Shown in pieces: positions 36,401-46,889 of a stretch of 64,000 nt of DNA; the stretch's first letter is position 1; each line of letters starts with the position of its first letter. The stretch comes from Flaccisagitta enflata (lineage: Eukaryota > Chaetognatha > Sagittoidea > Aphragmophora): assembly GCA_965153355.1 (NCBI GenBank), contig OZ231127.1, positions 6,386,001-6,450,000 of the forward strand, read 5' to 3'. Made by a program: the position numbers and the translations under genes. The notes below the pieces were generated by a model. It had not been told where the DNA came from, made no database searches, and saw only the letters and a list, made by a program, of their open reading frames with translations.

Positions 36401-37670
36401 ATTACTGGTATTAAGGCCTGTAATTTTGTAGTAAAAGTCTCAATGTTGCCTGGACAGTCAGTCGCAGATTGACAACTCTATAAGTTTACCGTCGGTTTGG
36501 AAAAGTGTAAACTCGCACACTTATGTCCCTGTCCCTCCTCTGAGATAATATTGTGACCGGGCGTCAAATGTCTAAAATTGAACAAAAGAGCCAACAAGGG
36601 TACTTGCATGACATTATGAGGATAAACAAGCCCAATCGGGCAACTAGATGCGTCATCTGCGTGATATTAGAAGAGGCGTAATGGATGGACGGACGGACGG
36701 ACGGACCAACGGACGGACAGACCCTCATATAGAGATGCGATGACGCATCTAAAAAAAGCTAGTTTGAAAGGCTAATTCAACCACTAATTATTGAAAAAAT
36801 TAGTTGAATCCAAGAACAATGGAAAGTTCTTGAAATTTTTTTCATTTGCCATCAACCAATACCAATCAATCGGTCCAATTACTACCCGAATTTGAAAAAA
36901 CGTAAATTTTATAAAAGAGCTTGAATTGGACTTTATTTTTCTTCTGAGCATCTTTGAAATGAGTTAGAAGGAATAAACTGACTTTATTTTTCTTCCAAAC
37001 ATCTAATTTTCCCTCTTACTGCATTTTGAAATTTTGACTCATGCACCTTCATTTAAGTGTAACTTCAAAATGAATAAAGCAACAGATATGGGATTGCGCT
37101 CAAAAGAAAGCCCTTGAAATTTGGTCACCAATAAATCATGTCCCAAGTGAACCAAAGGCGCGATAATCGGCTATAGAAAAACTTGCGTTTTTTTAAATTC
37201 GCGTAGTAGTAATGGAAATTAGCAAATCACTGGTGAAAGTTTCTTCCTGTTTAAAGTAACCGTTTTTCCGGGAAATCCAATAAGATTGTAACAAACCTCA
37301 GTCGCTCGATGTCTAAGGTAGCAGATGAAATAAGGGTAATTTAATTGATTACATAATACATATGATTATCAAATTTTGTCTCATTCTAAAAAGTCTTAAA
37401 ACTCTTTCAAATGCCTCCAATCTGCGGTCTTTAGCTTTATTTAATTGATCAACTCCCTCAAAGTCATTGGTACATTAAGATGCCTGAATATGGGCTTCAG
37501 AGGCCTGATTAAGGTTCTGGGATGACTGATTGGGATCTAATATGCCTGACATGGGATCTGAAAGGCCTGTTTCAGTGTTTGGTCTCCAAAAGACATGATT
37601 TGTGGGTCTGAGAGGCCTGATCTGGGGTCTAAGGGGCCTGAGTGAAGCTCTGTGAGGCCCAATTTTGGGT
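36401..37670. other. Loop of the 35-41 kb inverted repeat
   Basis: Contains a minus-strand hairpin-ended element (36624-36757) and a GGGGTCTGAGAGGCCTGAT-type block (37490-37660) related to the cores of family C foldbacks. The remainder is unrecognised. No gene. Confidence 0.6.
36624..36757 (-). mobile_element. Hairpin-ended element, AGATGCG variant, minus strand
   Basis: On the minus strand: T run, perfect hairpin AGATGCG-TCAT-CGCATCT (36733-36750), CTATATGAGGGTCTGTCC, then GTCCGTCCGTCCG units. The other end carries AACAAGCCCAATCGGGCAAC, a variant end also seen at 61905. Same geometry as family A with a different stem sequence. Confidence 0.75.
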
Positions 37671-37966
37671 TTGCACAGTATAGTTTGAGGGAAAATAACT
37701 GGACCCGTTTTTGGTTGTTGGACCCATTTTTTTTATCTTATTTTCATTGATTGGACCCATTTTTATTAGTCAGAGGACCCGTTTTTAAGAGACTTAGAAA
37801 ATAAAAAACGGGTCCACTGACTGACAAAAACAGGTCCGTTCACCAAAAACAGGTCCTTAATCAATAGGTTATAATAGGAATATGCGGTAAAGCCATTTTT
37901 TAAGAAGCAATTTTCCTCATCACTGTATTGGTCTCACTATGCAGTGGTGAGTTATTCTCATGTATG

Positions 37967-38147
37967 TAATCTGCGCAACATATCGATTCGTATCGGACTG
38001 ACTGACGATTTTTTACCCTGAACTTGTGCTTCAAGATTGGGGATAGAATATCGGGACGAGGCGAGACACAGTGGGCATAATAAGAGAAAGGAAAAGAAAG
38101 AAAAGAAGAATAAAAATAGAGAGACACATAAAGAAAATAAGGAATTG

Positions 38148-38232
<85 letters not shown>

Positions 38233-38522
38233 GAGGTGGAGGAGGAAAACGAAAAGTTTGGGGGGAGAGAGACTAGAAAAAAAGAATGCATCTATGCTCT
38301 ATAATCAAGGTTAAATCTTAGGAATTAACGAAAAACGAAAGGAAATATTAAGCAATTGGTATTAACTTAGTAACTAATTAGTAAATCGAATCGAAAATCG
38401 GTACTAAACCATCTCTATTAATCGATATTAAGCTATCTCTTATCGTCTCTTTGGAGACGAGAATTGCCTAGATCGAGCGGTAAATCGACTCGACGTTGAC
38501 AGGGCTGGATCGTCAGTGCTTA
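37967..38522. mobile_element. Insertion flanked by 8 bp CATGTATG duplications, containing (GA)n
   Basis: CATGTATG occurs at 37959-37966 and 38523-38530. The partner arm (about 36105-36113, reverse-complemented) has the site once, so 556 bp was inserted here. Ends TAATCTGCGCAACAT and CGTCAGTGCTTA show only weak inverted similarity (CTGACGAT near both). A pure (GA)n of about 77 bp lies at 38150-38226. An 8 bp duplication suggests a hAT-like or similar cut-and-paste element, but the termini are not diagnostic. Confidence 0.7.
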
Positions 38523-38871
38523 CATGTATGATATTGAACAAAGCTCCTCTTTTTTCCACCAAGAGGACCCGTTCTGACTTTAATAAAAAGGTGAATGGAC
38601 CTGTTCTTTTTCAGGCAGAGGACCCATTTTTCATGGACCCGTTTTTTGCACTTATGGGACCCCTTTTTCACGCTCATAGGACCCATCAAGTGAACCCATT
38701 TTTGACAGTCAGGGGACCCGTTTTTAAGGGTCCCTAATGTAAAAACAGGTCCTACAACCAAAAAATGGGACCTGTTTTTATCTATTGAGAAAACAAGTTT
38801 AAACTAGGTTGTGGTTTGAAAGAGCTGATTTGGGGTCTGGGAGGACTAATTATGAGCCTAATTTGGTTTTT

Positions 38872-39295
38872 GGGCAGTGACCCCGAGGGGAAGAAGTCCT
38901 GTAGAACACAGGGGAACTTTTGTTTGTTCATTCATCCGTCTGTCCGTCCATTTGTTTGTCAGGGTCGCTCAAGGTTAAAATCTGCCTTCTCAAGCCTGAA
39001 ATTTACCCAGTTAGGCCTGAAATCTGCCCTCTTAGGCATTGAATCTGCCCACTTAGACTTGAAATCTGCCCTCTCAGACCTGAAAGATGTTTTCTTAGGC
39101 CTTACATCTGCCCTTACAGATTCAAGGCCTGAGGGGGCAGATTTCAGGCCTTAAAGGGTAGATTTAAGGGCTGAGCGGGCTGATTTCAGGCCTGAGAGGG
39201 CATGGGGTGGATGGATGGACAGATTGATGGATGGACAGAGGAACGAAAGTCCCCCTGTGTTCTACAGGACTTTGTCACCTTCAGTGCCGCTGCCC
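38872..39295. mobile_element. Family C foldback with GTCCTGTAGAACACAGGGG arms
   Basis: The left arm GGGCAGTGACCCCGAGGGG and AAGTCCTGTAGAACACAGGG pairs with the right arm, GAACGAAAGTCCCCCTGTGT through CTACAGGACTTTGTC to GCCGCTGCCC. The core is 25-30 bp units of CTCTCAGACCTGAAATCTGC switching to its complement (TTTCAGGCCTGAGAGG), so it also folds. Nearly the same termini are at 60893-61418, and both are followed by CTCACTCCAA. Confidence 0.8.
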
Positions 39296-40396
39296 TGCTT
39301 CCTCTCACTCCAACTCACAATCATACATGGGCTATTAACTATGGCAAAATTCTTTTTTGCAGAATTTCAAATTACCAAAAATGGAAGCAAATATCATCCA
39401 ATTTGGATGCAAATTTAGTTTTGATCAGGTCTAATACTCATAAAAGAGCAGTAAAAATCTCAAGGGTTTACTCCAAACGGTCAATTATTTTTTTGTAAGA
39501 TGTGTCAAAATCTTATTCGCCCAACAATAGTTTACCTAAAGTCATAGGGAAGTTTTTTATCAAAGGAACATACAATGCGACTCATAAAAAAGTTACAACT
39601 TTCAGTATAATTTCACATTGTTTGAATTCAACAAATCTCACAATATTCATGAGCATTTCAAAGAGCTTCAAAAAATGAACAATTTGCCACCAGTCCCATC
39701 GAATTTGATCAATTAGTTTGGATTTTATGTTAAAATGAAAACAAATCTATCAAAACCTACGTGAGAAAACATCAGATTTTCTGTTATAGTTTTTAGGTGC
39801 GACAAAGCACCTCTATAACTGGCTGTGTCCGTCGGTCTGTCTGTCGGTCGGTCTGTAACACATTCGTTTGACGATCCACACGTCGCACCTTATTGGCCTA
39901 CTTTGCCTTGTCAAAGGACAAATTTTACAAAAACTATTGTAATTTGTAAACCAATCAAGCTAGTAACTCCAGAAACGGCTCAAACGACAGATTTTTTGAA
40001 GGGCTTTCTCAATGTCATTGATTTTGATAGGTTTTTACTTGATTTGAACCCTTTATGAATGACAAAAGAAAGTATTCTTTCATCACTTGAATTTAAAAAA
40101 ATTATTGATCTTTTTCTCCTCTTAAAATATCCATGTTTGAATAAAAAAAAGTAAACAAAATCAGATCTTCAAAATATCTTTCATTCTAGACCAATCCCAG
40201 CCTCCTAGCTTTACTTGTTTTGAAATGACATTGGTTTGAAGTTAAATGGGTACATATTGGTGATGCACCTTTTCAAACTTGAAAATGAATACTCCTCAGT
40301 CTTTTCTTTACAGCATCTGAACAAATTGAGCTAGAAATGCGAGATTGGCCGCAAATGAAAGCTTTTTTAGATATCTTTTAAATGGTCGACCAGTAA
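39296..40396. other. Unannotated segment inserted in the right arm of the long inverted repeat
   Basis: No gene recognised. A hairpin-ended element start lies at 39795. The surrounding AT-rich sequence shows short open frames only. Confidence 0.45.
39795..39880 (+). mobile_element. Hairpin-ended element 5' part, AGGTGCG variant
   Basis: After a T run: AGGTGCG-ACAA-AGCACCT (six of seven pairs), CTATAACTGGCTGTGTCC, GTCGGTCTGTCTGTCG units and TAACACA. The 3' end was not recognised. Confidence 0.65.
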
Positions 40397-41989
40397 TGGC
40401 GGCTGTCGCCGTGAGGAAAAAAGTCGTAAGCATTGGTCACTTTTCACCCTGCTTTTGTCTTCAGTCATTGAATTTTTTTTATTTATTAGATTAAATCAAA
40501 AGCAATTGTGTGTATTGATTGCACTGAAAATCAGAGAAAAATAGAACCGAGCCAAATGAGCTAGATGAGCTAAAATATTCAAAATAATTTAACCAGACAA
40601 ACAGCTTTGCTTACTGACATGCTTTCTTGTATTTGCATGCTTAAATCAAAACAATATTTTATCTATCCTATTTCAAATCAGAGAAAAAGAGCAAGCTAAA
40701 TGAGCTATATTAGCTAGAATACTTAAAAACACTCTCACAGATGAGCAGCTCTGCTCACTGACATATTTTTTTTATTTGCTTGCTTAAACAAGTATGAAAA
40801 TATTCATTCATTTATCGTATTTAAAATGAGAAAGAACAGACTGAGCTAAGTGAGCTAAATGAGCTAAAATGCTCAAAAACGCCCTCACAGATGAGCAGCT
40901 GTGCTCATAAACATTTTTTTGTATTTGCATGCTCAAGTAAACATGAATAGACTCCTTTATTGATCTTACACAAAATAAAAAAAAATCGAAAAAAATCCCA
41001 TTTGAATTTTTCGTAAATAAATCTTTAAAAAATCATAGCACAAAAAGTATTTGTCGTAGAGCATTCTGCTTGGCGCCAAATGAAAGAGAATTATCCAATT
41101 TACTTACCCTATCAATTTCATTGAAGGCCTCAATCGGTCGGTGGAGATTCCCAACTTCCTCATAAGAAAATGAAAACCCCGTTTCTCTCGAATATGTCAA
41201 AAAGTCGAAGACTGACTTCGACTTTTTTCCCGATAATTTCAATTGATTTCTTGCAGTTCAAATCACAAAAATCAATTATAAAAGGTCTCTTATTTATATT
41301 TTTTGAAGAAAATACAGTTCAGACACAGATCCTGGAACCATTATCTTCTTTTTATCATAAAATCTAAAATAATTGATGAAAACTCATGGGATTTCTGACA
41401 TTCGCCTTATTTGATAACACTCTTTCCATTTCCATTTCTCACAAAAAAAAAAACCCTCACCAGAAATATCTTTGAGAACAGCTGTAACTTTTTTTATGGT
41501 TTGCAGTGTAGCTCGAAATTATGTATAGAGATGGTCCAGGAAAATCATTTAGCCATAGGACCCCTAAAAACTATGGTTCCCACCAACCCCCTTCCCCATA
41601 ATAGAGTATAGGAAACCCAAAAGCCAAAACCATCCCATACATTTTCTATGGGACATTAAGGGAGTAGCGGCCATAGTTTATAGGGGACCCATAGCTAAAT
41701 TTTTTTCTTTGACCATCTTTATACATGATCTTGAGCTAAGTCCTTTTGACAGAGAACTTTCCTTTGACTTTATGCAAATTCTCTTCTAGAAAACTTTTTT
41801 TTTTAGAAAACTATACAAAAAAATGCTTTGAAATCTTTACCGTAGCTTGGAGACATACCCAAAGGGTTGCACCAAGATGTCCTAAATGTTGAAAAAAAAC
41901 TCTAACTGCAAGAGTATTTTTTCTTCAACCTATCATATGAAAATATATTACCCATCCATTTTCATCAATTCAAAAAACTTCAGTTTTTA

Positions 41990-42044
41990 GTTGCAGACAC
42001 TCAGCTCTATAAGAGGCTTTGTCCATCCATCCGTCCGTCCATCC

Positions 42045-42099
<55 letters not shown>

Positions 42100-42237
42100 C
42101 GTCCGTCCGTCCGTCCGTCCGTCCGTCCATCCGTCCGTCCGTCCGTCCGTCCGTCCGAGTTGGAAAGTGTGAAAACGCGCATTTTTGCCCCTGCCCACCC
42201 GTCTGCAACTGTTATTGGCTGTATATCCGGCCTTGTT
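41990..42237 (+). mobile_element. Hairpin-ended dispersed element (family A) with long (CTGT)n(CCGT)n core
   Basis: Starts AGTTGCAGACACTCAGCT (weakened hairpin), CTATAAGAGGCTTTGTCC, then about 120 bp of CTGT changing to CCGT tetranucleotides (42031-42158), AAAACGCGCATTTTTGCCCC, TGCCCACCCGTCTGCAACT and the end ATCCGGCCTTGTT. This is the most complete example of the family architecture. Confidence 0.85.
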
Positions 42238-42424
42238 ATACTCAAACTGCTCTCTTTGGAAAACGAACTGGAGAAATTCAAAAATTTTTTTACTCAAACA
42301 TCTTCATGACATGGCATCAGTTCAGTTTTGAGGAAAATTGGATGATGTAAAGCATAGTTTTACATACATGTAATTATTTTTTTCTGAAAAATCTTTTTTT
42401 ACCATAGTTAGGTAGAATTTGGGT

Positions 42425-42536
42425 CAGAATGGGGCCCCAAAAGAGACAAAGCCCTAAGGATGGGGTGTGGAGGGGGATGGACATAAAGACAGATCCCAGA
42501 TTTTACAGGACTTTGTCTCCTTTGGGGCCGCTGCCC
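42425..42536. mobile_element. Minimal family C foldback remnant
   Basis: GGGGCCCCAAAAGAGACAAAG near the left pairs with CTTTGTCTCCTTTGGGGCC near the right, followed by GCTGCCC. Only about 110 bp remain, without the tandem core. Confidence 0.6.
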
Positions 42537-42706
42537 AGTAAGAGACAATTTTTGATCAATGATTGTGAAGTAACTAGAAACAAAGCCGGAGACACGGCAA
42601 GATAGTCACTAATGGTTGGGCAGGGGCGGTAACAGGCATTCAAATTGTAGAAAGGCAAGAGGCGGCGCCTCTGGGAAATGCTTGAAATCTCTTTAGCTTT
42701 CTTATA

Positions 42707-43282
42707 CAGTGGGGTTCGTGGAATAACAGCCTAAACTGGAGGAAGATATTTAAGTGTCTTACTTTCATTTGACAAACTTGATATTTGGAATATAAGTTGT
42801 TCATTTGATGCTTTTGTCCCTGAGTTTCTTGGTTGCTATGGAAACCAAAATTATTTTTTTGAACGTTTATAACAACTAGAATATCAATATTTTGACAAAT
42901 ATTATCAAGGAACATTGCTCAGAATTAAATTTACAACTTTCCCACAGTATGTCCTGTAAGAATATTGCTCGTTTAGCCGTTGCTAGGGAGCATCATTTAG
43001 CGGTTGCTAGGTGTGATGCCCCCTAGCAACGGCCAAACGAGCAATATTCTTACAGAACATACTTTGGGAAAGTTGTAGCAAATTTAATTCTGAGCAATGT
43101 TCCCTGACAATATTTTTCAAAATATTGATATTTTAGTGGTTATAATTGTTTGAAAACCAAAAAACTCAGGGACAAAAGCATCAAGTGAACAACTTATATT
43201 TCAAATATCAAGTTTGTCAAATGAAATTAAAACATTTTAATACCTTCCTCCAGTTTAGGCTGATATTCCACGAACCCCACTG
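42707..43282. mobile_element. Palindromic MITE (576 bp) with CAGTGGGGTTCGTGGAATA ends
   Basis: TA|CAGTGGGGTTCGTGGAATA at the left and TATTCCACGAACCCCACTG|TA at the right. TA duplications are intact (42705-42706 and 43283-43284). The arms pair to the middle (GAATATTGCTCGTTTAGCCG against CGGCCAAACGAGCAATATTC). Tc1/mariner-style target, no coding capacity. Confidence 0.92.
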
Positions 43283-43430
43283 TATAGAAAACCTCTTGGA
43301 AGCTTCTTAGAATTTGAACACCTGGGCAGTAACGCAAAAACAGTATGCAAATCAAAAATATTTTGGAAAAACAAACGGAGGGGTGGAGGGAGGGACGGAC
43401 GGACCTACCAACCGACATGGCAAAGTTTGG

Positions 43431-43953
43431 AGTCGCCAAAAGGCTCAAAACCACCTTCACTGTGAACCAGATTAGCCGAGCTTAAGAAAATTCCCATACC
43501 CAGCCTCTTATCACCCAGCAACCACCCCAAAAGGCTCAAACCACCTTCACTCCAGGTTTGCTTGCTCTCGATAGGGGGGCAGTGGCCACGGGCCCCATAA
43601 CGTAAGTGGCCACTTGCTAGGGGCCACGGACTGTTGATAGGCAAGGGGCCATGGATGTTGATGGGCAAGTGGCCACAGCTGTTGAGTAGCTACTTCGCCA
43701 CTTCGCGTGGCCACGTGACGTGGACACGGAATATGATCTTATGTCATGCCCATGGACTTTTACTTGACTTTTTTTTCATACAGTGTTGGTTCAGAAGAGC
43801 GAAGAACAGCATGATTAAGTTGGCCGATAAGATGCGCCGTGTAGATATAGAAAGGGAAAAAGAATGGATAAACTTGAAAAAAACAAACTCAAAGACAAAC
43901 AAACAAAGATTGTCAGGAGGAAAGAGGGAAAGAAGAAAAGAAAGAAAGAAGAA

Positions 43954-44005
<52 letters not shown>

Positions 44006-44009
44006 AATA

Positions 44010-44049
<40 letters not shown>

Positions 44050-44880
44050 AAAAGAAACAAGGCCGGATACACAGCCACTTGATGGAACAACAGCAGTGAT
44101 CACGTGACGTGGCCACGTCAAGTGCCCATGTGTGTTGGTAAGTCAAGTGACCAATGAGACTTCTTAATTAAGTGGCCACTTTTGAAAGCCACTCACGTGC
44201 TCAACCCCGTGGCCACTGCCCCCCAATCGAGAGCAACAATATCTCCTTCACTGTGAGGTAGATCAGCCAAGCTCAAGAAAAATTTTATACCCAGCGTCTT
44301 ACCACCCAGCAACCACCCCAAAAAGCTCAAACCACCTTCACTGTGAGTCAGATCAGCTGAGCTAAAGAAAATACCTATACCCAGCCTCAAACCAACCAGC
44401 AACCACCCTAAGAAACTCAAACCACCTTCAATGTAAGCCAGATAAGCCGAGCTCAAGACAATTCCCGTATCCAGCCTCTAACCACCCATCAACCACCCCA
44501 AAAGGCTCGAACCACCTTCACTGTGAGCCAGATCAACTGAGCTAAAGAAGATTCCCATACCCAGCCTCAAAGCACCCAGCAACCACCCCAAAAAACTCAA
44601 ACCACCTTCATTGTGAGACTGATCAGCCAAGCTAAAGAAAATTCCCATATCCAGCCACTGACCACCCAGCAATCACCCCAAAAGGCTCAAATCACCTTCA
44701 CTGTGAGCCAGATCAGCCAAGCTGAAGAAATCCCATAACCAGTCTCTTACCAACCAGCAACCACCCCAAAAGGCTCAAACCACCTTCACTGTGAGCCAGA
44801 TTAGCCAGGCTAAAGAAAATTCTCATAACCAGCCTTTAACCACCCCGCAACCACCCATAAAGGCTTAAACCACGTGCAAT
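43431..44880. repeat. 90 bp tandem repeat array, interrupted by a foldback element
   Basis: Units contain ACCACCTTCACTGTGAGCC, GATCAGCCAAGCT, CCCATACCCAGCCTC and CAACCACCCCAAAAGGCTC. ACCACCTTCA recurs at 44331, 44421, 44511, 44601, 44691 and about 44779, so the period is 90, with one 88. Because 90 is divisible by three, the minus strand stays open over several units (LSFLGWLLG...LGMGIFFSS repeats). No start or splice context makes a gene convincing. The part at 43431-43551 is separated from the rest by the element at 43552-44244. Confidence 0.9.
43552..44244. mobile_element. Foldback element with 8 bp CCTTCACT duplication (hAT-like), carrying (AAAG)n
   Basis: Inside the 90 bp satellite. CCTTCACT lies at 43544-43551 and 44245-44252. 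The inverted termini contain TTGCTCTCGATAGGGGGGCA followed by GTGGCCACGGG, and its complement at 44205-44235. The interior has inverted GTGGCCAC/CACGTGACGTGG motifs and about 110 bp of GAAA/AAAG repeat (43930-44050). One ATCCGGCC fragment sits at about 44062. The satellite itself carries CCTTCACT once per unit, so the duplication is suggestive rather than proof. Confidence 0.75.
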
Positions 44881-44883
44881 GGG

Positions 44884-45000
44884 CGACTTTTTTATTGCGG
44901 TCTTAGGCCTCACTGCTCCAGCCCAAATGATCAAATGACCTCAATTACAGCTCCTGCCTACCCGTACGCAACTGGGGTAGCCGTGTATACGGCCTTGTAT
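44884..45000 (+). mobile_element. 3' part of a hairpin-ended element (family A)
   Basis: TTGCGGTCTTAGGCCTCACT, then GACCTCAATTACAGCTCCTG, CGCAACTGGGGTAGCCGTG and TATACGGCCTTGTAT. A second start-like segment, TAGTCGCGAACTAGCAGG then CTTTGTCTGTCTG, follows at once (45001-45040). The 5' half is absent; it joins the end of the 90 bp array. Confidence 0.65.
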
Positions 45001-45547
45001 AGTCGCGAACTAGCAGGCTTTGTCTGTCTGATCCGTATGGAAAGTGGAAAAGGAGATACTTGTGGGGGAAGGGGGGGGGGGGGCAGGGTGCGACAAAGTG
45101 CCCAAGCACGTGAGCATTGCTCGTAGGCAGCAAGCTATTTTTGTAGGCAGGAGAGAAAGATGAAAAGAGATTTTTTATGGAAAAAAAGATCTTTTAATCT
45201 GAATACAAAATTTTGTTTTTTTTTCTGAGTTTCCAATTAGAGAGAGATTTTAGATAAATTTGTAATTCTGAACCTAGAAGGTATGAAAAACATTCAAAAA
45301 TTATTCAATTCAATTGTAGGCAGGAAGCCACAGAAAAATCCCACTTGTAGGCAGCCAAAAATTTTGCTGGACCCTGGGGGGGGGGGGGGGAAGCCGCTGC
45401 CCAACCATCGGCCAAGAAATTATCACCCCGTTATACTGATCGAAACTTGCCCATTTTTGGGAAATGTTTTACTCTCTTACACATTTGCCTCGTTCTCAAC
45501 AAAGCAGTCAAAGTGTCCTCTGCGTTATTTTGAACTTTCGTATTCAG

Positions 45548-45661
45548 GTGTGGATGAATGTCTCAGCAATCCTTGTCAAAATAACGGGACTTGCATTGAT
45601 GGATTCAATTCATTCTCCTGTCAATGCCCACATGAATGGACTGGAAAATATTGTGATGAAG
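45548..45661 (+). CDS. Calcium-binding EGF-like domain exon (partial gene)
   Basis: One EGF module of an extracellular or membrane protein. Acceptor CGTATTCAG|, donor GAAG|gtaact, 114 bp, phase 1 at both ends, the typical symmetric EGF exon. The peptide begins VDECLSNPCQNNGTC and continues IDGFNSFSCQC, then a PHEWTGKYCDE end: six cysteines in the EGF spacing. VDEC gives the calcium-binding N-terminal motif, and C-x-D-x4-F-x-C-x-C is the Asp/Asn beta-hydroxylation consensus. Notch/Crumbs/fibropellin-like proteins contain such modules, but one exon cannot identify the gene. No neighbouring EGF exon was recognised. Confidence 0.9.
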
Positions 45662-45695
45662 GTAACTGGAGGCAATTTCTCCTATAAAGTGGGCC

Positions 45696-46314
45696 AGCTA
45701 AAAAACATAATTTGGTAGGCAGATAAACACAGTTTCCTCCCATTAATTATTTTGTTGATGATGATAACTGTTCTGGTACATCTCCTGGAACCAAGTGTCC
45801 AACATACAAGCTTCATAGTCAAGATTTTGATAGGTTAGGTGGCCAAAAGTAGAGCCAAATAAGCCTATTTTCCCTGTCACACTTGTGTCACACTTCATAT
45901 CTACTATGATAAAGCCACCAAGAAATTGTCAAGCCTATCCAACTATGGGTCATTTTTGTATGACTGCTATCCCTAAAGGAACATAAAAAATTTCATGGTG
46001 ATCGGTGGTCATTTACTATAGAAAAAGTTCACTCATAGTTGATTTGTCAAAAATGATAAAATATTCAATTTTGATGAAGTAATATGCTATACACAAAACA
46101 ACATATTTCTAAGTGTGATGAAAAAAAAATTTTCCCCCCTATTTAGTAAAGACATAACCCAGGTTACGTGCCAAATTTCAGACCTTCATGTCAATTCTAG
46201 CCGGTGATATTGATTTTTAAAAAAATGTCCTATCGAGTTAACACCTTGTCACACTTATGTCACACTGTTTTTCATAAGAATTTATATAATTAAACACAGT
46301 TTAAGGCCACGATG
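45696..46314. mobile_element. Probable insertion flanked by GGCC, absent from the inverted copy at 50.4 kb
   Basis: GCAATTTCTCCTATAAAGTG and GGCC (45692-45695) lie before it; GGCC (46315-46318) and ACGATGGAGGT lie after it. The reverse complement of 50398-50440 reads the same flanks joined as GGCCGGCC. The 619 bp body has no obvious inverted termini or coding capacity. It holds three similar ACACTTGTGTCACAC-type phrases (about 45880, 46250). Confidence 0.5.
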
Positions 46315-46318
46315 GAGG

Positions 46319-46889
46319 TCGGAGTGATGACCCTGCCCTGGCCCTACCCAGACATAGTGAAATCCATGGTCAAATCCGCTCGTTTCTGCTCTTTGAGGAA
46401 AGCTTAGTTAATAATCTGATCATAGACTTCTGCCCCGGGCAAGGGCCAGATAGCTCTTGATTTACAACACCCTCAGACATACAATTAAGGTAAAAATATT
46501 TAATCAACCTTGCCCTGTACAATTTTTTTAGTAAATTTGACTTTTAATCCTCTTCATCCAAAACGCTCATTAAGACGGTTTTCATTTTTGATGGTTCAAT
46601 AAGAACACAAGTGTAACCTGTCTACAGCTGCAACTGTGAATCTGCGCCTGATCGGTCATATCCACTAACATTTCTCAACCTAGAATATGCAGACGGTATG
46701 AAAATCACCATCGTACTTGAGTCTGTTTCCTCACGTTGAAAACTTTTTCAATTGGCGTTTTTTGTCTTTTTTTTTTTTGCGTTTTTTTTCTTCTGATTTT
46801 TCTGTTCTTACATTGTGTTCGCTTTGTCAAGAGGAGGTCGTTCGTAGCAGAAACGCATTCCGCACCAGAAAGCCACACAGTAAGATCAT
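46319..46889. other. Unannotated stretch
   Basis: No coding similarity or repeat structure recognised, apart from T-rich tracts around 46765-46790. Confidence 0.4.

Larger units (their letters stand above)
35066..41247. mobile_element. Long inverted-repeat element, about 6.2 kb, with several insertions
   Basis: Outer arms 35066-35845 and 40397-41247 are inverted copies (AAAAAAGTCGAAGTCAGTC side against GACTGACTTCGACTTTTTT). Inner arms 35848-36400 and 37675-38815 are inverted copies built of GGGTCC/GGACCC-rich units. Each outer arm holds three subrepeats of about 125-150 bp containing GAGCATAGCTGCTC. The junction that is contiguous on the left at 35846 is split on the right by about 1.58 kb (38816-40396). 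Short frames shared by the arms (KKSKSV.DFLTY.RET) differ mostly by amino-acid-changing substitutions, so they are not under obvious coding constraint. No transposase seen. Class unknown; long arms with subrepeats are foldback-like. Confidence 0.75.

Noticed and set aside
44193-44880. CRISPR-like array of regularly spaced repeats
   Set aside because: This is a 90 bp tandem satellite with no constant-repeat/variable-spacer alternation, in a eukaryotic genome.
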